Source of the DNA: Pseudomonas sp. BP8
GTDB taxonomy: Bacteria > Pseudomonadota > Gammaproteobacteria > Pseudomonadales > Pseudomonadaceae
NCBI RefSeq assembly: GCF_017875955.1
Contig: NZ_JAGINK010000001.1
Span: forward strand, 4,494,501 to 4,558,500
Direction of reading: 5' to 3'
Length of the DNA stretch: 64,000 nucleotides
Part shown: piece by piece, positions 16,370-24,951 of the stretch
Position numbering within the stretch: position 1 is the first letter of the stretch
Layout: each line of letters opens with the position of its first letter
The notes under the pieces: generated by a model
What the model saw: the letters and a program-made list of their open reading frames with translations, nothing else
Databases searched by the model: none
What the model was told of the DNA's origin: nothing
Position numbers and translations under genes: made by a program

Positions 16370-17872
16370 TCACCCCAGCGAATGCCACTCGCGCTTGTCA
16401 CGGGTCAGCAGTTCGTTGCCGGCATCGGGGCCATCCTCGCCCGCCGGGTACGTGTGCACTTCGCTCTCAGCGGCCCAGGCATCCAGAAACGGCTGCACCG
16501 CACGCCAACCATTCTCGATATTGTCGGCACGCTGGAACAGGGTCTGATCGCCGGTCAGGCAGTCGTAGATCAGCGTCTCGTAACCGGTCGCCGGGGTCAT
16601 CTTGAAGAAGTCCTTGTAGGCAAAGCCCAGCTCGACATTCTCCATCACCAGCTCAGGCCCAGGCCGCTTGGCCTGCAGATCAAACCACATGCCCTCGTTC
16701 GGCTGGATCTGGATCTTCAGGTAGTTGGGCTTGGGACGCTCCAGCTCCGACTCACGAAACTGCGCATACGGCGCGGGCTTGAAGCAGATGGCGATCTCGG
16801 TGTCGCGTACGCTCATGCGCTTGCCGGTGCGCAGGTAGAACGGCACGCCGGCCCAGCGCCAGTTGTCGATCATCACCTTGAGGGCGACGTAGGTTTCGGT
16901 CTGGCTGTCCTTGGCCACGTTGCCCTCTTCGCGATAGCCGGGCACGCGCTTGCGGCCTTGCTTGCCAGCGCTGTACTGGCCGCGCACGGAGTTCTTCAAG
17001 GCCATCTTTGCCGACCACGGGCGAATCGCACCGATCACCTTGGCCTTTTCACCCCGTACAGCATCGGCACCGAAGGCCGCCGGCGGCTCCATGGCCACCA
17101 TCGCCAACAACTGGAACAGGTGATTGGGCACCATGTCGCGCAAGGCACCGGTGTTGTCGTAGAACGCGCCGCGGGTTTCCACGCCGACGGTTTCGGCCGC
17201 GGTGATCTGCACATGGTCGATGTAATGGTTGTTCCAGAACGACTCGAACAGGCCGTTGGAAAAACGGCTGACGAGGATGTTCTGCACCGTCTCCTTGCCC
17301 AGGTAATGGTCGATGCGGTAAATCTGCCGCTCGCTCATCACCTTGAGCAGGCGCGCATTGAGCGCTTCGGCGCTGGCCAGGTCGGTGCCGAACGGTTTTT
17401 CCACCACCACCCGGCGAAAGCCGCCGGCAGCTTCGTTGAGCAGGCCGGCATCACCCAGGCGCTGCGCCACTTCAGGGAAGAAGCGCGGCGAAGTGGCGAG
17501 ATAGAAAATCGCATTGCCATGGCTGGTCTTGTCGATGCGCTTGGCCAAGGCCTCGTACGTGGCGGGGTCGAGAAAGTCGCCCGTCTGGTAGTCGAGGCGC
17601 TTGGCCAGGCGTGCCCAAACCTTGTCATCCAGGCACTTGGGGATTCCCTCCCCTTGTTCCCGCTCGGCCATGAACGCGTGCAAGCGTTCGGCAAATTCCT
17701 CTGCAGTGGCGGCGTTATGGTCGACGCCGACGATGCGCAGGTTGCGGTCGAGCAGGCCGTCGCGGCTGAGGTTGTACAGCGCCGGGGTCAGCAGGCGCTT
17801 GACCAGGTCGCCATTGGCGCCAAACAGGAACAACGTGCACGGCGGTGCTGCGGGGATTTTCTGTTGGCTCAT
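16370..17872 (-). CDS. zwf: Glucose-6-phosphate 1-dehydrogenase
   Basis: A 500-residue enzyme oxidising glucose 6-phosphate to 6-phosphoglucono-lactone with NAD(P)+. The N-terminal nucleotide motif is FLFGANGDLVKRLLTPALYNL (usual form GASGDLxKR), and the catalytic block is RIDHYLGKETVQN. VEKPFGTDLASA and LRTGKRM are also conserved. Its start overlaps the end of gnd by 4 nt (ATGA), so the two are co-translated. In P. putida, several G6PDH isozymes exist; this is the one linked to gnd rather than to the Entner-Doudoroff cluster (edd/glk/hexR), so a role tied to the GH15/trehalose region is likely. Confidence 0.96.
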   Translation of the reverse strand: MSQQKIPAAPPCTLFLFGANGDLVKRLLTPALYNLSRDGLLDRNLRIVGVDHNAATAEEFAERLHAFMAEREQGEGIPKCLDDKVWARLAKRLDYQTGDFLDPATYEALAKRIDKTSHGNAIFYLATSPRFFPEVAQRLGDAGLLNEAAGGFRRVVVEKPFGTDLASAEALNARLLKVMSERQIYRIDHYLGKETVQNILVSRFSNGLFESFWNNHYIDHVQITAAETVGVETRGAFYDNTGALRDMVPNHLFQLLAMVAMEPPAAFGADAVRGEKAKVIGAIRPWSAKMALKNSVRGQYSAGKQGRKRVPGYREEGNVAKDSQTETYVALKVMIDNWRWAGVPFYLRTGKRMSVRDTEIAICFKPAPYAQFRESELERPKPNYLKIQIQPNEGMWFDLQAKRPGPELVMENVELGFAYKDFFKMTPATGYETLIYDCLTGDQTLFQRADNIENGWRAVQPFLDAWAAESEVHTYPAGEDGPDAGNELLTRDKREWHSLG

Positions 17873-18852
17873 TCGCGCTTCTTCTCGACATGCCCACCGA
17901 AGCCCAGGCGCATGGCCGAAAGCACTTTATCGCCGAAGGTGCCCTGCTGCTGACGCGAGCGGAAGCGGGCAAACAGCGCACTGGACAGCACCGGCACCGG
18001 CACTGCCTGCTCGACGGCGGCGTCGATGGTCCAGCGGCCTTCGCCACTGTCCGACACCGAGCCGCTGAACTCGGCCAGTGCCGGGTCAGCGACCAGCGCG
18101 TCGGCGGTAAGGTCGAGCAACCACGAAGTGACCACGCTGCCCCGGCGCCAGACTTCGGCGATCTCGGCCACGTCGAGGTCAAAGCGCTGATCTTCCGGCA
18201 GTTCGTTGCCGCCTTTGCTGCGCAGCAGGTCAAAGCCCTCGGCATAGGCCTGCATCAGGCCGTATTCGATGCCGTTGTGGACCATCTTCACATAGTGCCC
18301 CGAACCCGCTGGGCCGGCATGGATGTAACCGTGCTCGGCGCGCTGGTGCTCGCCCGTGCGGCCCTGGGTACGGGGAATGTCGCCGACGCCAGGCGCCAAG
18401 GCCTTGAACAGCGGTTCGAGGCGTTCAAACACGTCTTTATCGCCGCCGATCATCATGCAGTAGCCGCGCTCAAGGCCCCACACGCCGCCGGAGGTGCCGA
18501 CGTCGAGGTAGTGCAGACCACGCTTGGCCAGCGTGTTGGCGCGGCGCATGTCGTCCTTGTAGAAGGTATTGCCGCCGTCGATGATCGCATCGCCCGGCTC
18601 GAGCAGGTCAGCCAGCTGGGCGATGGTCTGCTCGGTCGGTTCACCGGCCGGCAGCATCACCCACACCGCACGCGGTGCCTTGAGCTTCTGGATCAAGGCG
18701 CCGAGGTCGTGGGCACCCTGTGCGCCCTCTTTTTCCAGCGTGGTCACTGCATCGCGGTTGCGGTCATGGACCACTGTACGATGCCCTGCAAGCATCAGCC
18801 GTCTTGCGATATTGCCGCCCATGCGGCCCAGCCCGACGATTCCCAATTGCAT
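17869..18852 (-). CDS. gnd: 6-Phosphogluconate dehydrogenase, short (327 aa) type
   Basis: Oxidative decarboxylation of 6-phosphogluconate to ribulose 5-phosphate. The N-terminal Rossmann motif is GIVGLGRMGGNIARRL, substrate motifs are DVGTSGGVWGLERGYCMMIGG and HYVKMVHNGIEYGLMQAYAEG. At 327 residues it belongs to the short decarboxylating type (often NAD-preferring), not the ~468-residue E. coli type. It is first in the gnd-zwf-GH15 unit. About 90-115 bp upstream, on the minus strand, GAACTT-N15-TCTGC (18943-18968) resembles an AlgU promoter with a spacer one or two bases short. Confidence 0.94.
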   Translation of the reverse strand: MQLGIVGLGRMGGNIARRLMLAGHRTVVHDRNRDAVTTLEKEGAQGAHDLGALIQKLKAPRAVWVMLPAGEPTEQTIAQLADLLEPGDAIIDGGNTFYKDDMRRANTLAKRGLHYLDVGTSGGVWGLERGYCMMIGGDKDVFERLEPLFKALAPGVGDIPRTQGRTGEHQRAEHGYIHAGPAGSGHYVKMVHNGIEYGLMQAYAEGFDLLRSKGGNELPEDQRFDLDVAEIAEVWRRGSVVTSWLLDLTADALVADPALAEFSGSVSDSGEGRWTIDAAVEQAVPVPVLSSALFARFRSRQQQGTFGDKVLSAMRLGFGGHVEKKRE

Positions 18853-19010
18853 GTGCCGATGCTCCCTTTGAATATGGATGACAAGGCGGTTCAGGTTTCC
18901 AGATTAGTCCAGCATGCCGCCCGAGGGTTCAGCGACGAACGGGCAGACAACGATAAACAAAAAAGTTCCCAAGCCCGCAGAAAGAATTCAGAATGCGCCC
19001 GCGCGAAGCG

Positions 19011-19021
19011 TCTACGCTTAA
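19011..19021 (+). promoter_or_regulatory. Consensus RpoS-type extended -10 element TCTACGCTTAA
   Basis: All 11 bases fit the sigma-38 -10 consensus KCTAYRCTTAA. It ends 29 bp upstream of the ATG of the 55-residue coiled-coil protein, which leaves room for a short leader with the GAGGTG ribosome site. Confidence 0.6.
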
Positions 19022-19050
19022 AAAGTCACTAGCCAATTGCGAGGTGTGCA

Positions 19051-19218
19051 ATGGGTACGTTTATGCAAGCTACTCCCGTCCAGACCCTTTATGTCTCCGT
19101 CCGCCGTGATGAACTGCGTCGTCTGCAGGAAGAGCGCGACCAGTTGCAGCGCCAAGTGGCACAACTGAGCTTGTTGCTGGAGCAGAGCCGTAGCGACGGT
19201 AAAGCTGTAAACGCCTGA
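19051..19218 (+). CDS. Small coiled-coil protein (55 aa)
   Basis: ATG at 19051, preceded by GAGGTG, opens a 55-codon frame ending TGA at 19218. The protein has a short N-terminal stretch (TPVQTLYVSVRRD) followed by a heptad-rich helix, ELRRLQEERDQLQRQVAQLS then LLLEQSR, predicted to form a leucine-zipper-like coiled coil, so it probably dimerises. No domain was recognised. The perfect RpoS-type -10 just upstream suggests stationary-phase or stress expression. It sits divergently from gnd. Confidence 0.75.
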   Translation: MGTFMQATPVQTLYVSVRRDELRRLQEERDQLQRQVAQLSLLLEQSRSDGKAVNA

Positions 19219-19438
19219 TTTTATCCCTTTCCTGAGGTGGGAGCTAAGTTTGCTCCCACATTGCTCTCACATTAACTCCCCATCTATTTTTGCCCGAGCC
19301 GCCACGCGGCCATTGTGCGTGGCTCAGCAAAGCAAGCCTGCGCTTGCAGCGCTGGATAAAAAGATTGAATTGGGAACGATTCGCGTTTATGGTGCGCGCC
19401 TTCTCATCCTCCTTCTTCACGTCAGCCCAGGGCGTTCC

Positions 19439-19957
19439 ATGTCACTGCATGAAACGGATTCGATCATCCCACTCGATGTCTTGTACGGCACCCACCGCGG
19501 ATGGCTGCATGCATGGCTGCGGCGCACGGTGGGCTGCTCGCAGCAGGCAGCGGATCTTGCCCAGGACACCTTCGTCCGCCTGCTGGTGCGTGACCAGCCC
19601 ATCAGCGGCCGCGCACCGCGAGCCTTGCTGGCGCGCATCGCTCGTGGCCTGGTGATCGACCACTGGCGTCGCGATGCGCTGGAGCGCGCCTACCTCGACG
19701 CCCTGGCGCTGCTCCCTGAAGCCAGTTGCCCCTCGCCTGAAGTGCGCCACGAGGCGCTGCAATGCCTGGAGCGAATCGCGCAGATGCTCGACGGCCTCAA
19801 GCCCGCAGTGTGCGAAGCGTTTCTGCTGTATCAACTGGGCGGCCTGACTCACGCCCAGGTTGCGCAGCAGTTGGACATCTCCAGCCGCACCGCCGAACGC
19901 TACGTGGCCAGCGCCCTGCTGCACTGCTACCACGTGTGTTTCGAGCCCCTGCCGTGA
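19439..19957 (+). CDS. FecI-type ECF sigma factor
   Basis: A 172-residue iron-starvation sigma factor. Region 2 is LYGTHRGWLHAWLRRTVGCSQQAADLAQDTFVRLL and region 4 is LDGLKPAVCEAFLLYQLGGLTHAQVAQQLDISSRTAERYVASALLHC. It should direct RNA polymerase to the promoter of the downstream TonB-dependent receptor when FecR relays ligand binding. The start at 19439 (MSLHETDS) gives the usual family length. GTGA overlap with fecR couples the two. A weak Fur-like sequence (AACGATTCGCGTTT, 19375-19388) lies upstream. Confidence 0.9.
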   Translation: MSLHETDSIIPLDVLYGTHRGWLHAWLRRTVGCSQQAADLAQDTFVRLLVRDQPISGRAPRALLARIARGLVIDHWRRDALERAYLDALALLPEASCPSPEVRHEALQCLERIAQMLDGLKPAVCEAFLLYQLGGLTHAQVAQQLDISSRTAERYVASALLHCYHVCFEPLP

Positions 19958-20883
19958 GCGCCAGCAGCGCCGAGCGCCTGCCTCACGAGATCGTGTGCAA
20001 GGCCATCGAGTGGCAGATGCGCCTGCGCGAATACCCGGACAACCCCGATGTGCAGCGGCAGTTGCAGGCCTGGCGTCAGCGCGACGGCCGCCACGAGCTG
20101 GCCTGGCAACGCATGCGCCAACTGAGCGGGCACTTCCAGGCCAGCCAATTGCCCGATGCGGCCCATACCAGCGCCTTGTTACGCCGGGCTGAAACCGATG
20201 TCAGCCGTCGGCGTCTGCTCAAGCTGCTCGGCGTCGGCCTGGCCGTGGGCAGTAGCAGTGTGCTGGTCAGTCAGGCGCCTGCGGGGTGGCGCAGTGATTT
20301 TGCCACTGCCACCGGCGAGCGACGCCAGCTCGATCTGGACGGCGGCCCGCAGGTGACGCTGAACAGCAACAGTGCACTGGACGTTCAAGGCCGCGAGCTG
20401 TTCTTGCGCGCGGGTGAAGCGTTGGTGGACGGCGCCAACTGGCGAGCACACTGCCGCTTCGCGTTGTGTGAGGGCCTGCAGGCACGGGCAGTGCTGCGTG
20501 AGCATGAGGGCTACAGCGAGGTCCATGTCGAGCGCGGTGAGGTGCTGGTCAACGCCAGCAGTGGCAGCCGCACGTTGCAGGCTGGCCACGGCCTGGCGAT
20601 TGACGCAAGCGGCATGCGCGAGCTTGGCCACGGCGCACTGGATCCATTTGCCTGGAGCCGTGGCCTGTTGATTGTCAGCGATATTCGCCTGGGCGAGTTC
20701 CTGGCTGAGGCCGGTCGCTATCGGCAGGGCTGGCTGGGCTGTGACAGCGAGGTGGCCGAGCTGCGTTTGTCGGGGGTGTTCCGCCTGGATGAGCCGGCAT
20801 TGATGCTGCGCAATATTACCCACCTGCTGCCGGTGCGCATTGTTGAACGGACGCGCTGGTGGGTGCGTGTGGTGCATGTCTAA
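19954..20883 (+). CDS. FecR family anti-sigma/transmembrane regulator
   Basis: A 309-residue protein with a GTG start overlapping the sigma factor stop. Residues ~8-60 form the cytoplasmic DUF4880/sigma-binding domain (WQMRLREYPDNPDVQRQLQAW), followed by a single membrane segment at ~91-107. The periplasmic FecR domain comes next, including ERRQLDLDGGPQVTLNSNSALD and the C-terminal STN-contacting region. SRRRLLK at residues 84-90, immediately before the hydrophobic segment, is a twin-arginine-like motif, as reported for FecR. It senses the occupied receptor and controls the sigma factor. Confidence 0.9.
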   Translation: MSASSAERLPHEIVCKAIEWQMRLREYPDNPDVQRQLQAWRQRDGRHELAWQRMRQLSGHFQASQLPDAAHTSALLRRAETDVSRRRLLKLLGVGLAVGSSSVLVSQAPAGWRSDFATATGERRQLDLDGGPQVTLNSNSALDVQGRELFLRAGEALVDGANWRAHCRFALCEGLQARAVLREHEGYSEVHVERGEVLVNASSGSRTLQAGHGLAIDASGMRELGHGALDPFAWSRGLLIVSDIRLGEFLAEAGRYRQGWLGCDSEVAELRLSGVFRLDEPALMLRNITHLLPVRIVERTRWWVRVVHV

Positions 20884-20925
20884 AAAAGCGATTCGCCTGC
20901 TAGGCCTGCAGGGAACCGGCGATCC

Positions 20926-21017
20926 TGGGGGCGCTGCGCGCCCCTTTCGCGACACGAGGCCGCTCCCACAGTGATCGCGCCAGCCTTTAGGTTCTGTGCA
21001 AGACAGTTGCTCCCACA
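20926..21017. repeat. REP unit (TTTCGCGACAC family) with hairpin and tail
   Basis: A GGGGGCGCTGCGCGCCCC hairpin is followed by one REP copy (20942-20970). After it comes the tail GTGCAAGACAGTTGCTCCCA (about 20996-21015), also seen near 614-650 and 14308-14330. It separates fecR from the receptor gene, so the receptor must have its own promoter within 21018-21151. Confidence 0.7.
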
Positions 21018-21151
21018 GGTCCAGCGCAGGCCGCGCCATTAGCGGTCGGAAAGGGCCCCCCAGCGGGCTCAAGCCAGACGCCGAAAAAAAACTGTCGGAC
21101 TTTCCAGCCTCATCCGGTTAGGAATGATCTCTTCCTCAATGGTCGCCTTTC

Positions 21152-23512
21152 ATGTTGCCTCACCGCCGCCCGTTCAAACCCCTCGCGCCCTTCCCTGCCC
21201 GCAGCCTGCCACTGGCCATGTGTCTGGCCCTGAGCCTGTTCGCCGGTACCGCCCTGGCCGAAGCGCAGTCAGCCCCGAGCATCCCTGCCGGGCCCCTCGA
21301 CCAGGCCTTGAGCACCTTCGCCGAGCGCGCCGGGATCACCCTGTCGTTCTCCCCTGAAGCGGTCCGCGGCCTGAACAGCCCAGGCCTGACCGGCGGCGGT
21401 TCACTGGAGCAAGGCCTCAGCCACCTGCTCAGCGGCAGCGGCCTGGCCGTGCACAAGACCGCCTCCGGCTACGTCGTGCTGCCCGCGCCAAGCGGCGCCG
21501 GCCTGCAACTGGAACCGACCAACATCGACGCCAGCGCCACACAAAGCGCCTTCGGCCCCGTCAGCGGTTATTACGCGAGCAACGCCAGCAGCGCGACCAA
21601 GACTGACCGGCCGATCCTGGAAACCGCACAGAGCATCAGCGTGGTCACCGCCGAGCAGATCGCCGACCGCAAGGTCGACCGGGTCGAGGACGCCGTGGCT
21701 TATACCGCCGGGGTGCGCGTAGGTAGCTCCGGGCTGGACCCGCGCTTCGACATGATCAGCGTGCGCGGCTTCGAGACCACCATCGCCGCCGACTTTCTCG
21801 ACGGCCTGCGCCAACCCGGCAGCGGCTGGCTGTCGCTGTACCAGACCGAGGCCTACAACCTGGAGCGCATCGAGGTGCTCAAGGGCCCAGCCTCGGTCCT
21901 CTACGGGCAGATCAGCCCGGGCGGCATGGTCAACCGGGTGAGCAAGCGGCCCAGCCTGCAGGCCCAGAATGAAGTGCAGATCCAGTCGGGCAACTACAAC
22001 CGCGAGCAAGGCCAGTTCGACCTTGGCGGACGCCTGGATGAACAGGGCGACCTGCTGTTTCGCGTGGTCGGCGTCTACCGCGACGCGGAAAACTATATCG
22101 AGCAGCTGAACAACGACGTGCGCCTGATCGCGCCGTCGCTGACCTGGCAGATCGACCCCGACACCCGCCTGACCGTGTTGGCCCAGTACCAGGAGCGGGA
22201 AACCGCCGGCTCGCCGATGCTCTACAAGGACGGCGATCACCTGACCAACTTCTGGCAAGGCGACGAATACTTCGACAAGCTCGAGCAGCGCCAGTGGACC
22301 CTGGGCTACGAGTTCGAGCATGTGTTCAACGACACCTTCACCTTCCAGCAGAACCTGCGCTACGGCCAGGTCGACACTACCAACCAGTACCTCGAGCCTT
22401 CGGAGGCCGGCGACGGTCACACCCTCGACCGCACTGCAGTCGGCCTCTACGAAAACCTCGAGTCGGTGTCGAGCGATACCCGCCTGGTCAGCCGCTTCGC
22501 CACCGGCGCCCTGCAGCACACCCTGGTGACCGGCTGGGATTACGCCGTGATCGACACCTCGCTGCTCTACGCCATGGGCCCCGGCCCCTCGATCGACCGC
22601 TTCGATCCCGACTACCACCAGTTCGTGCCACGGCCCAGCGATGCACTGGCCGATAGCGATGGTTTGGAACACCGCAGCGGCCTGTACCTGCAGGACCAGA
22701 TCGAAATCGATCGCTGGCGCCTGTCGGCCGGGCTGCGCCGAGACTGGGTGAATGTGCGCCACAGCGACAATCTGGACGCCAGCCAGAACCGCAAGGACAG
22801 CGACTCGGCCACCACCGGTTCAGTGGGTGCGCTGTACCTGTTCGACAACGGCGTGGCGCCCTACGCCAGCTATGCCACCTCGTTCCTGCCGCAAAGCAGC
22901 GCGCAACCCGACGGCAGCCCGTATAAAGCCACCGAGGGTGAACAGTACGAAGTCGGCGTGAAGTACCAGCCGCCGGGCAGCTCGACGTTGCTCACAGCAT
23001 CGCTCTACCACCTCACTCAGCAGAACGTGCTGACCCGCGACCTGGCCGACGCGACCCGCAGCATCGCCACCGGCGAGCAGGTCTCGCGCGGCCTTGAGCT
23101 GGAGGCGGTGTCCGACCTCAGCGAGCGTCTGAAGATGACCGCCAGCTACAGCTTCAACGATGCCGAAGTCACCAAGAGCCTTGACGGCAACAAGGGCAAG
23201 GCACCGATGAACGTTCCGCGCCACCTGGCGTCGCTGTGGCTCGATTACCGCCTGCCGTTCGGCCTGGGCGTCTCCGCTGGCGCGCGCTACACCGGCAGCA
23301 ACTATGGCGATGCGCTGAACACCGTAAAAAACGAAGGCTACACCCTGGTCGACGCCGGCGTGCATTACGACTTCGGCGGCGGCCTGGACGGTGTGCGCCT
23401 GGGCGTCAACGCGCGCAACCTGTTCGACAAGCGCTACATCAATTGCCAGCAAGGCTACTGCTACCGCGGCGAAGCGCGCAGCCTGATCACCAGCCTCAGC
23501 TACCGCTGGTAA
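21152..23512 (+). CDS. TonB-dependent ferric-siderophore receptor with STN signalling domain
   Basis: A 786-residue outer-membrane transducer. It has an N-terminal signal peptide (about residues 1-34, cleaved near TALAEAQS) and an STN domain (~40-108: IPAGPLDQALSTFAERAGI...). The TonB box/plug follows (AQSISVVTAEQIADRK, ERIEVLKGPASVLYGQISPGG), then a 22-strand barrel ending SLSYRW. The pattern near the end (INCQQGYCYRGEARS) is FhuA/FoxA-like. With the FecI/FecR pair upstream it forms a complete cell-surface signalling system. The ligand is unknown; the esterase next door suggests an ester-containing siderophore. The start lacks a strong ribosome site. Confidence 0.93.
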   Translation: MLPHRRPFKPLAPFPARSLPLAMCLALSLFAGTALAEAQSAPSIPAGPLDQALSTFAERAGITLSFSPEAVRGLNSPGLTGGGSLEQGLSHLLSGSGLAVHKTASGYVVLPAPSGAGLQLEPTNIDASATQSAFGPVSGYYASNASSATKTDRPILETAQSISVVTAEQIADRKVDRVEDAVAYTAGVRVGSSGLDPRFDMISVRGFETTIAADFLDGLRQPGSGWLSLYQTEAYNLERIEVLKGPASVLYGQISPGGMVNRVSKRPSLQAQNEVQIQSGNYNREQGQFDLGGRLDEQGDLLFRVVGVYRDAENYIEQLNNDVRLIAPSLTWQIDPDTRLTVLAQYQERETAGSPMLYKDGDHLTNFWQGDEYFDKLEQRQWTLGYEFEHVFNDTFTFQQNLRYGQVDTTNQYLEPSEAGDGHTLDRTAVGLYENLESVSSDTRLVSRFATGALQHTLVTGWDYAVIDTSLLYAMGPGPSIDRFDPDYHQFVPRPSDALADSDGLEHRSGLYLQDQIEIDRWRLSAGLRRDWVNVRHSDNLDASQNRKDSDSATTGSVGALYLFDNGVAPYASYATSFLPQSSAQPDGSPYKATEGEQYEVGVKYQPPGSSTLLTASLYHLTQQNVLTRDLADATRSIATGEQVSRGLELEAVSDLSERLKMTASYSFNDAEVTKSLDGNKGKAPMNVPRHLASLWLDYRLPFGLGVSAGARYTGSNYGDALNTVKNEGYTLVDAGVHYDFGGGLDGVRLGVNARNLFDKRYINCQQGYCYRGEARSLITSLSYRW

Positions 23513-23523
23513 GGAGCATGCCC

Positions 23524-24363
23524 ATGATTGGCAGATTGTTGCTGTGCCTGAGCGCCTGGCTGCTGGCCGGGCTGTCGCTGGCCCAGGCTGAACCGGTGCG
23601 GCTCGACGGCACTGAGCAGTGGATGATGCAAAGCGCCGAAGGCCGCTCCTACCGCATCATGATCAGCCTGCCGGAGGGTGATGTGCCCTGGACCGGCGGC
23701 TACCCGGTGATCTACCTGCTCGACGGCAACGCCTACTTCCCGGCGTTGCACGCCGCCAAGCGCGCCCAGGAGCGCTTGCGCGGGGCGATCGTGGTGGCCA
23801 TCGGTTACCCCAGTGATACCCCGCTGGATTTCGAGCGGCGCGCCTTCGATATGTCGCCGCCGCAGCCGGCCGAACGCAATGTGCCGCCGCAGGGAGGCCA
23901 GGATCTGTTTCTCGACTTCATCGAGCAGCGCCTGATGCCCAAGGTCAATGCACGCTTCAAGGTTGACCAGGACCAGCGCAGCCTGGTCGGGCATTCGTTC
24001 GGCGGGATGTTTGCGGTGTATACGCTGTTCACCCGGCCGGCCTTGTTCCAGCATGTCGTGGCGATCAGCCCAAGCCTGTGGTGGCGTGACCGCTACCTGA
24101 TGGCGCATGAGCGGACGTTCTTCACCCGTGCGCAGGCCGGGCAACTGGACCTGACCCACAGCAGCCTGTCCTTGCTGATCGGTGATCGGGAAATGCCGCA
24201 GGAAATCCAGGATGCGCGCGCCTTGCAGCGGCGCCTGGAAAGCCTGTCGCAGTATGGGCTACGCAGTGATTTCCAGGTTGAACCCGGGGAAGATCACATG
24301 TCGATGCCGTTCCGCGTGGCAGCGCGGGTGCTGGATGAGTTGATGAGTACCCGCCGTTATTGA
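23524..24363 (+). CDS. Periplasmic alpha/beta-hydrolase, siderophore esterase-like (PF00756 type)
   Basis: A 279-residue hydrolase with a clear signal peptide (MIGRLLLCLSAWLLAGLSLAQA). The nucleophile is S158 in VGHSFGGMFA and the catalytic histidine is likely H258 (GEDHMSM); VIYLLDGNAYF is the oxyanion-side motif. The layout matches Fes/IroE/PfeE esterases, of which PfeE is periplasmic and acts on Fe-enterobactin. The first ATG (23518) is 1 nt from the AAGGAG site, so the second ATG (23524, 7 nt away) was chosen. The gene follows the receptor by only 11 nt, so it is very likely co-transcribed and works on the imported siderophore. Confidence 0.85.
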   Translation: MIGRLLLCLSAWLLAGLSLAQAEPVRLDGTEQWMMQSAEGRSYRIMISLPEGDVPWTGGYPVIYLLDGNAYFPALHAAKRAQERLRGAIVVAIGYPSDTPLDFERRAFDMSPPQPAERNVPPQGGQDLFLDFIEQRLMPKVNARFKVDQDQRSLVGHSFGGMFAVYTLFTRPALFQHVVAISPSLWWRDRYLMAHERTFFTRAQAGQLDLTHSSLSLLIGDREMPQEIQDARALQRRLESLSQYGLRSDFQVEPGEDHMSMPFRVAARVLDELMSTRRY

Positions 24364-24373
24364 GTCGACCCTC

Positions 24374-24455
24374 CCGGCCTCTTCGCGGGGCAAGCCCGCT
24401 CCTACAGGGTTAGCGCCAATCCTGTAGGAGCGGGCTTGCCCCGCGAAGAGGCCGG
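24374..24455. repeat. Inverted REP pair, GGGGCAAGCCCGCTCC family
   Basis: Two 35-nt arms face each other across 12 nt just after the esterase stop, forming a long, nearly perfect hairpin. Downstream of it, 24456-24951 has no gene but holds promoter candidates for glgA. Confidence 0.85.
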
Positions 24456-24656
24456 CACTGACACGCACCATTTCAGTGCATCCAACACCGTCCGCCTCCC
24501 AATGAGGCAAGCAAACACCCCCCACCGCACCGCAAAAGTGCCCGCGTATCATCACCCCTTCGGCCCCTTTTCAGCGCCAGCGCAGACGCCAACGTTTGCG
24601 TCTACTACGCCGCATTACGAAAGTGACCAACGGGTCACCGTTATGACCGCTTGTCT

Positions 24657-24742
24657 CCTACACTCAGGTTTCGGCCCGCCATTTGCTCTGGAAAATACCG
24701 ACGCAAAATAAGTCGAACTTTCCAAATCAGCGGCGGGTCAGG
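24657..24742 (+). promoter_or_regulatory. Candidate stress promoters of the glgA operon (AlgU-like; weaker RpoS-like)
   Basis: GAACTT at 24715-24720, a 17-nt spacer and TCAGG at 24738-24742 resemble the AlgU consensus GAACTT-N16/17-TCTGA (-35 exact, -10 3 of 5). Upstream, CTACACT at 24658-24664 resembles an RpoS -10 (CTATACT with one mismatch). The gap from 24743 to the glgA start would be the leader. No gene was found between 24364 and 24951. Confidence 0.4.
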
Positions 24743-24951
24743 AATAAGTAAGGCCAGCGCAACGGGATCTCCCAGCTACGGCACCTACCCCAATCCGTCA
24801 CCCCGCCTTCGGCAGGAATGCCGACCGCGCAGTGCGTGCGCGCACGACCCTGGGCATGGATAGCGTTACCAGTACCGAATAAAGAGAGACTCAACACGAA
24901 ACATTGCAGCGGGTGCCAGTCACCCGGCTAAGAATAGGGACGGAGAGAAGT

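Noticed and set aside
19375..19391. A Fur box upstream of the FecI-type sigma factor
   Set aside because: AACGATTCGCGTTT recalls iron-regulated promoters, but agreement with the Fur consensus is too weak to call; noted only in the gene entry.
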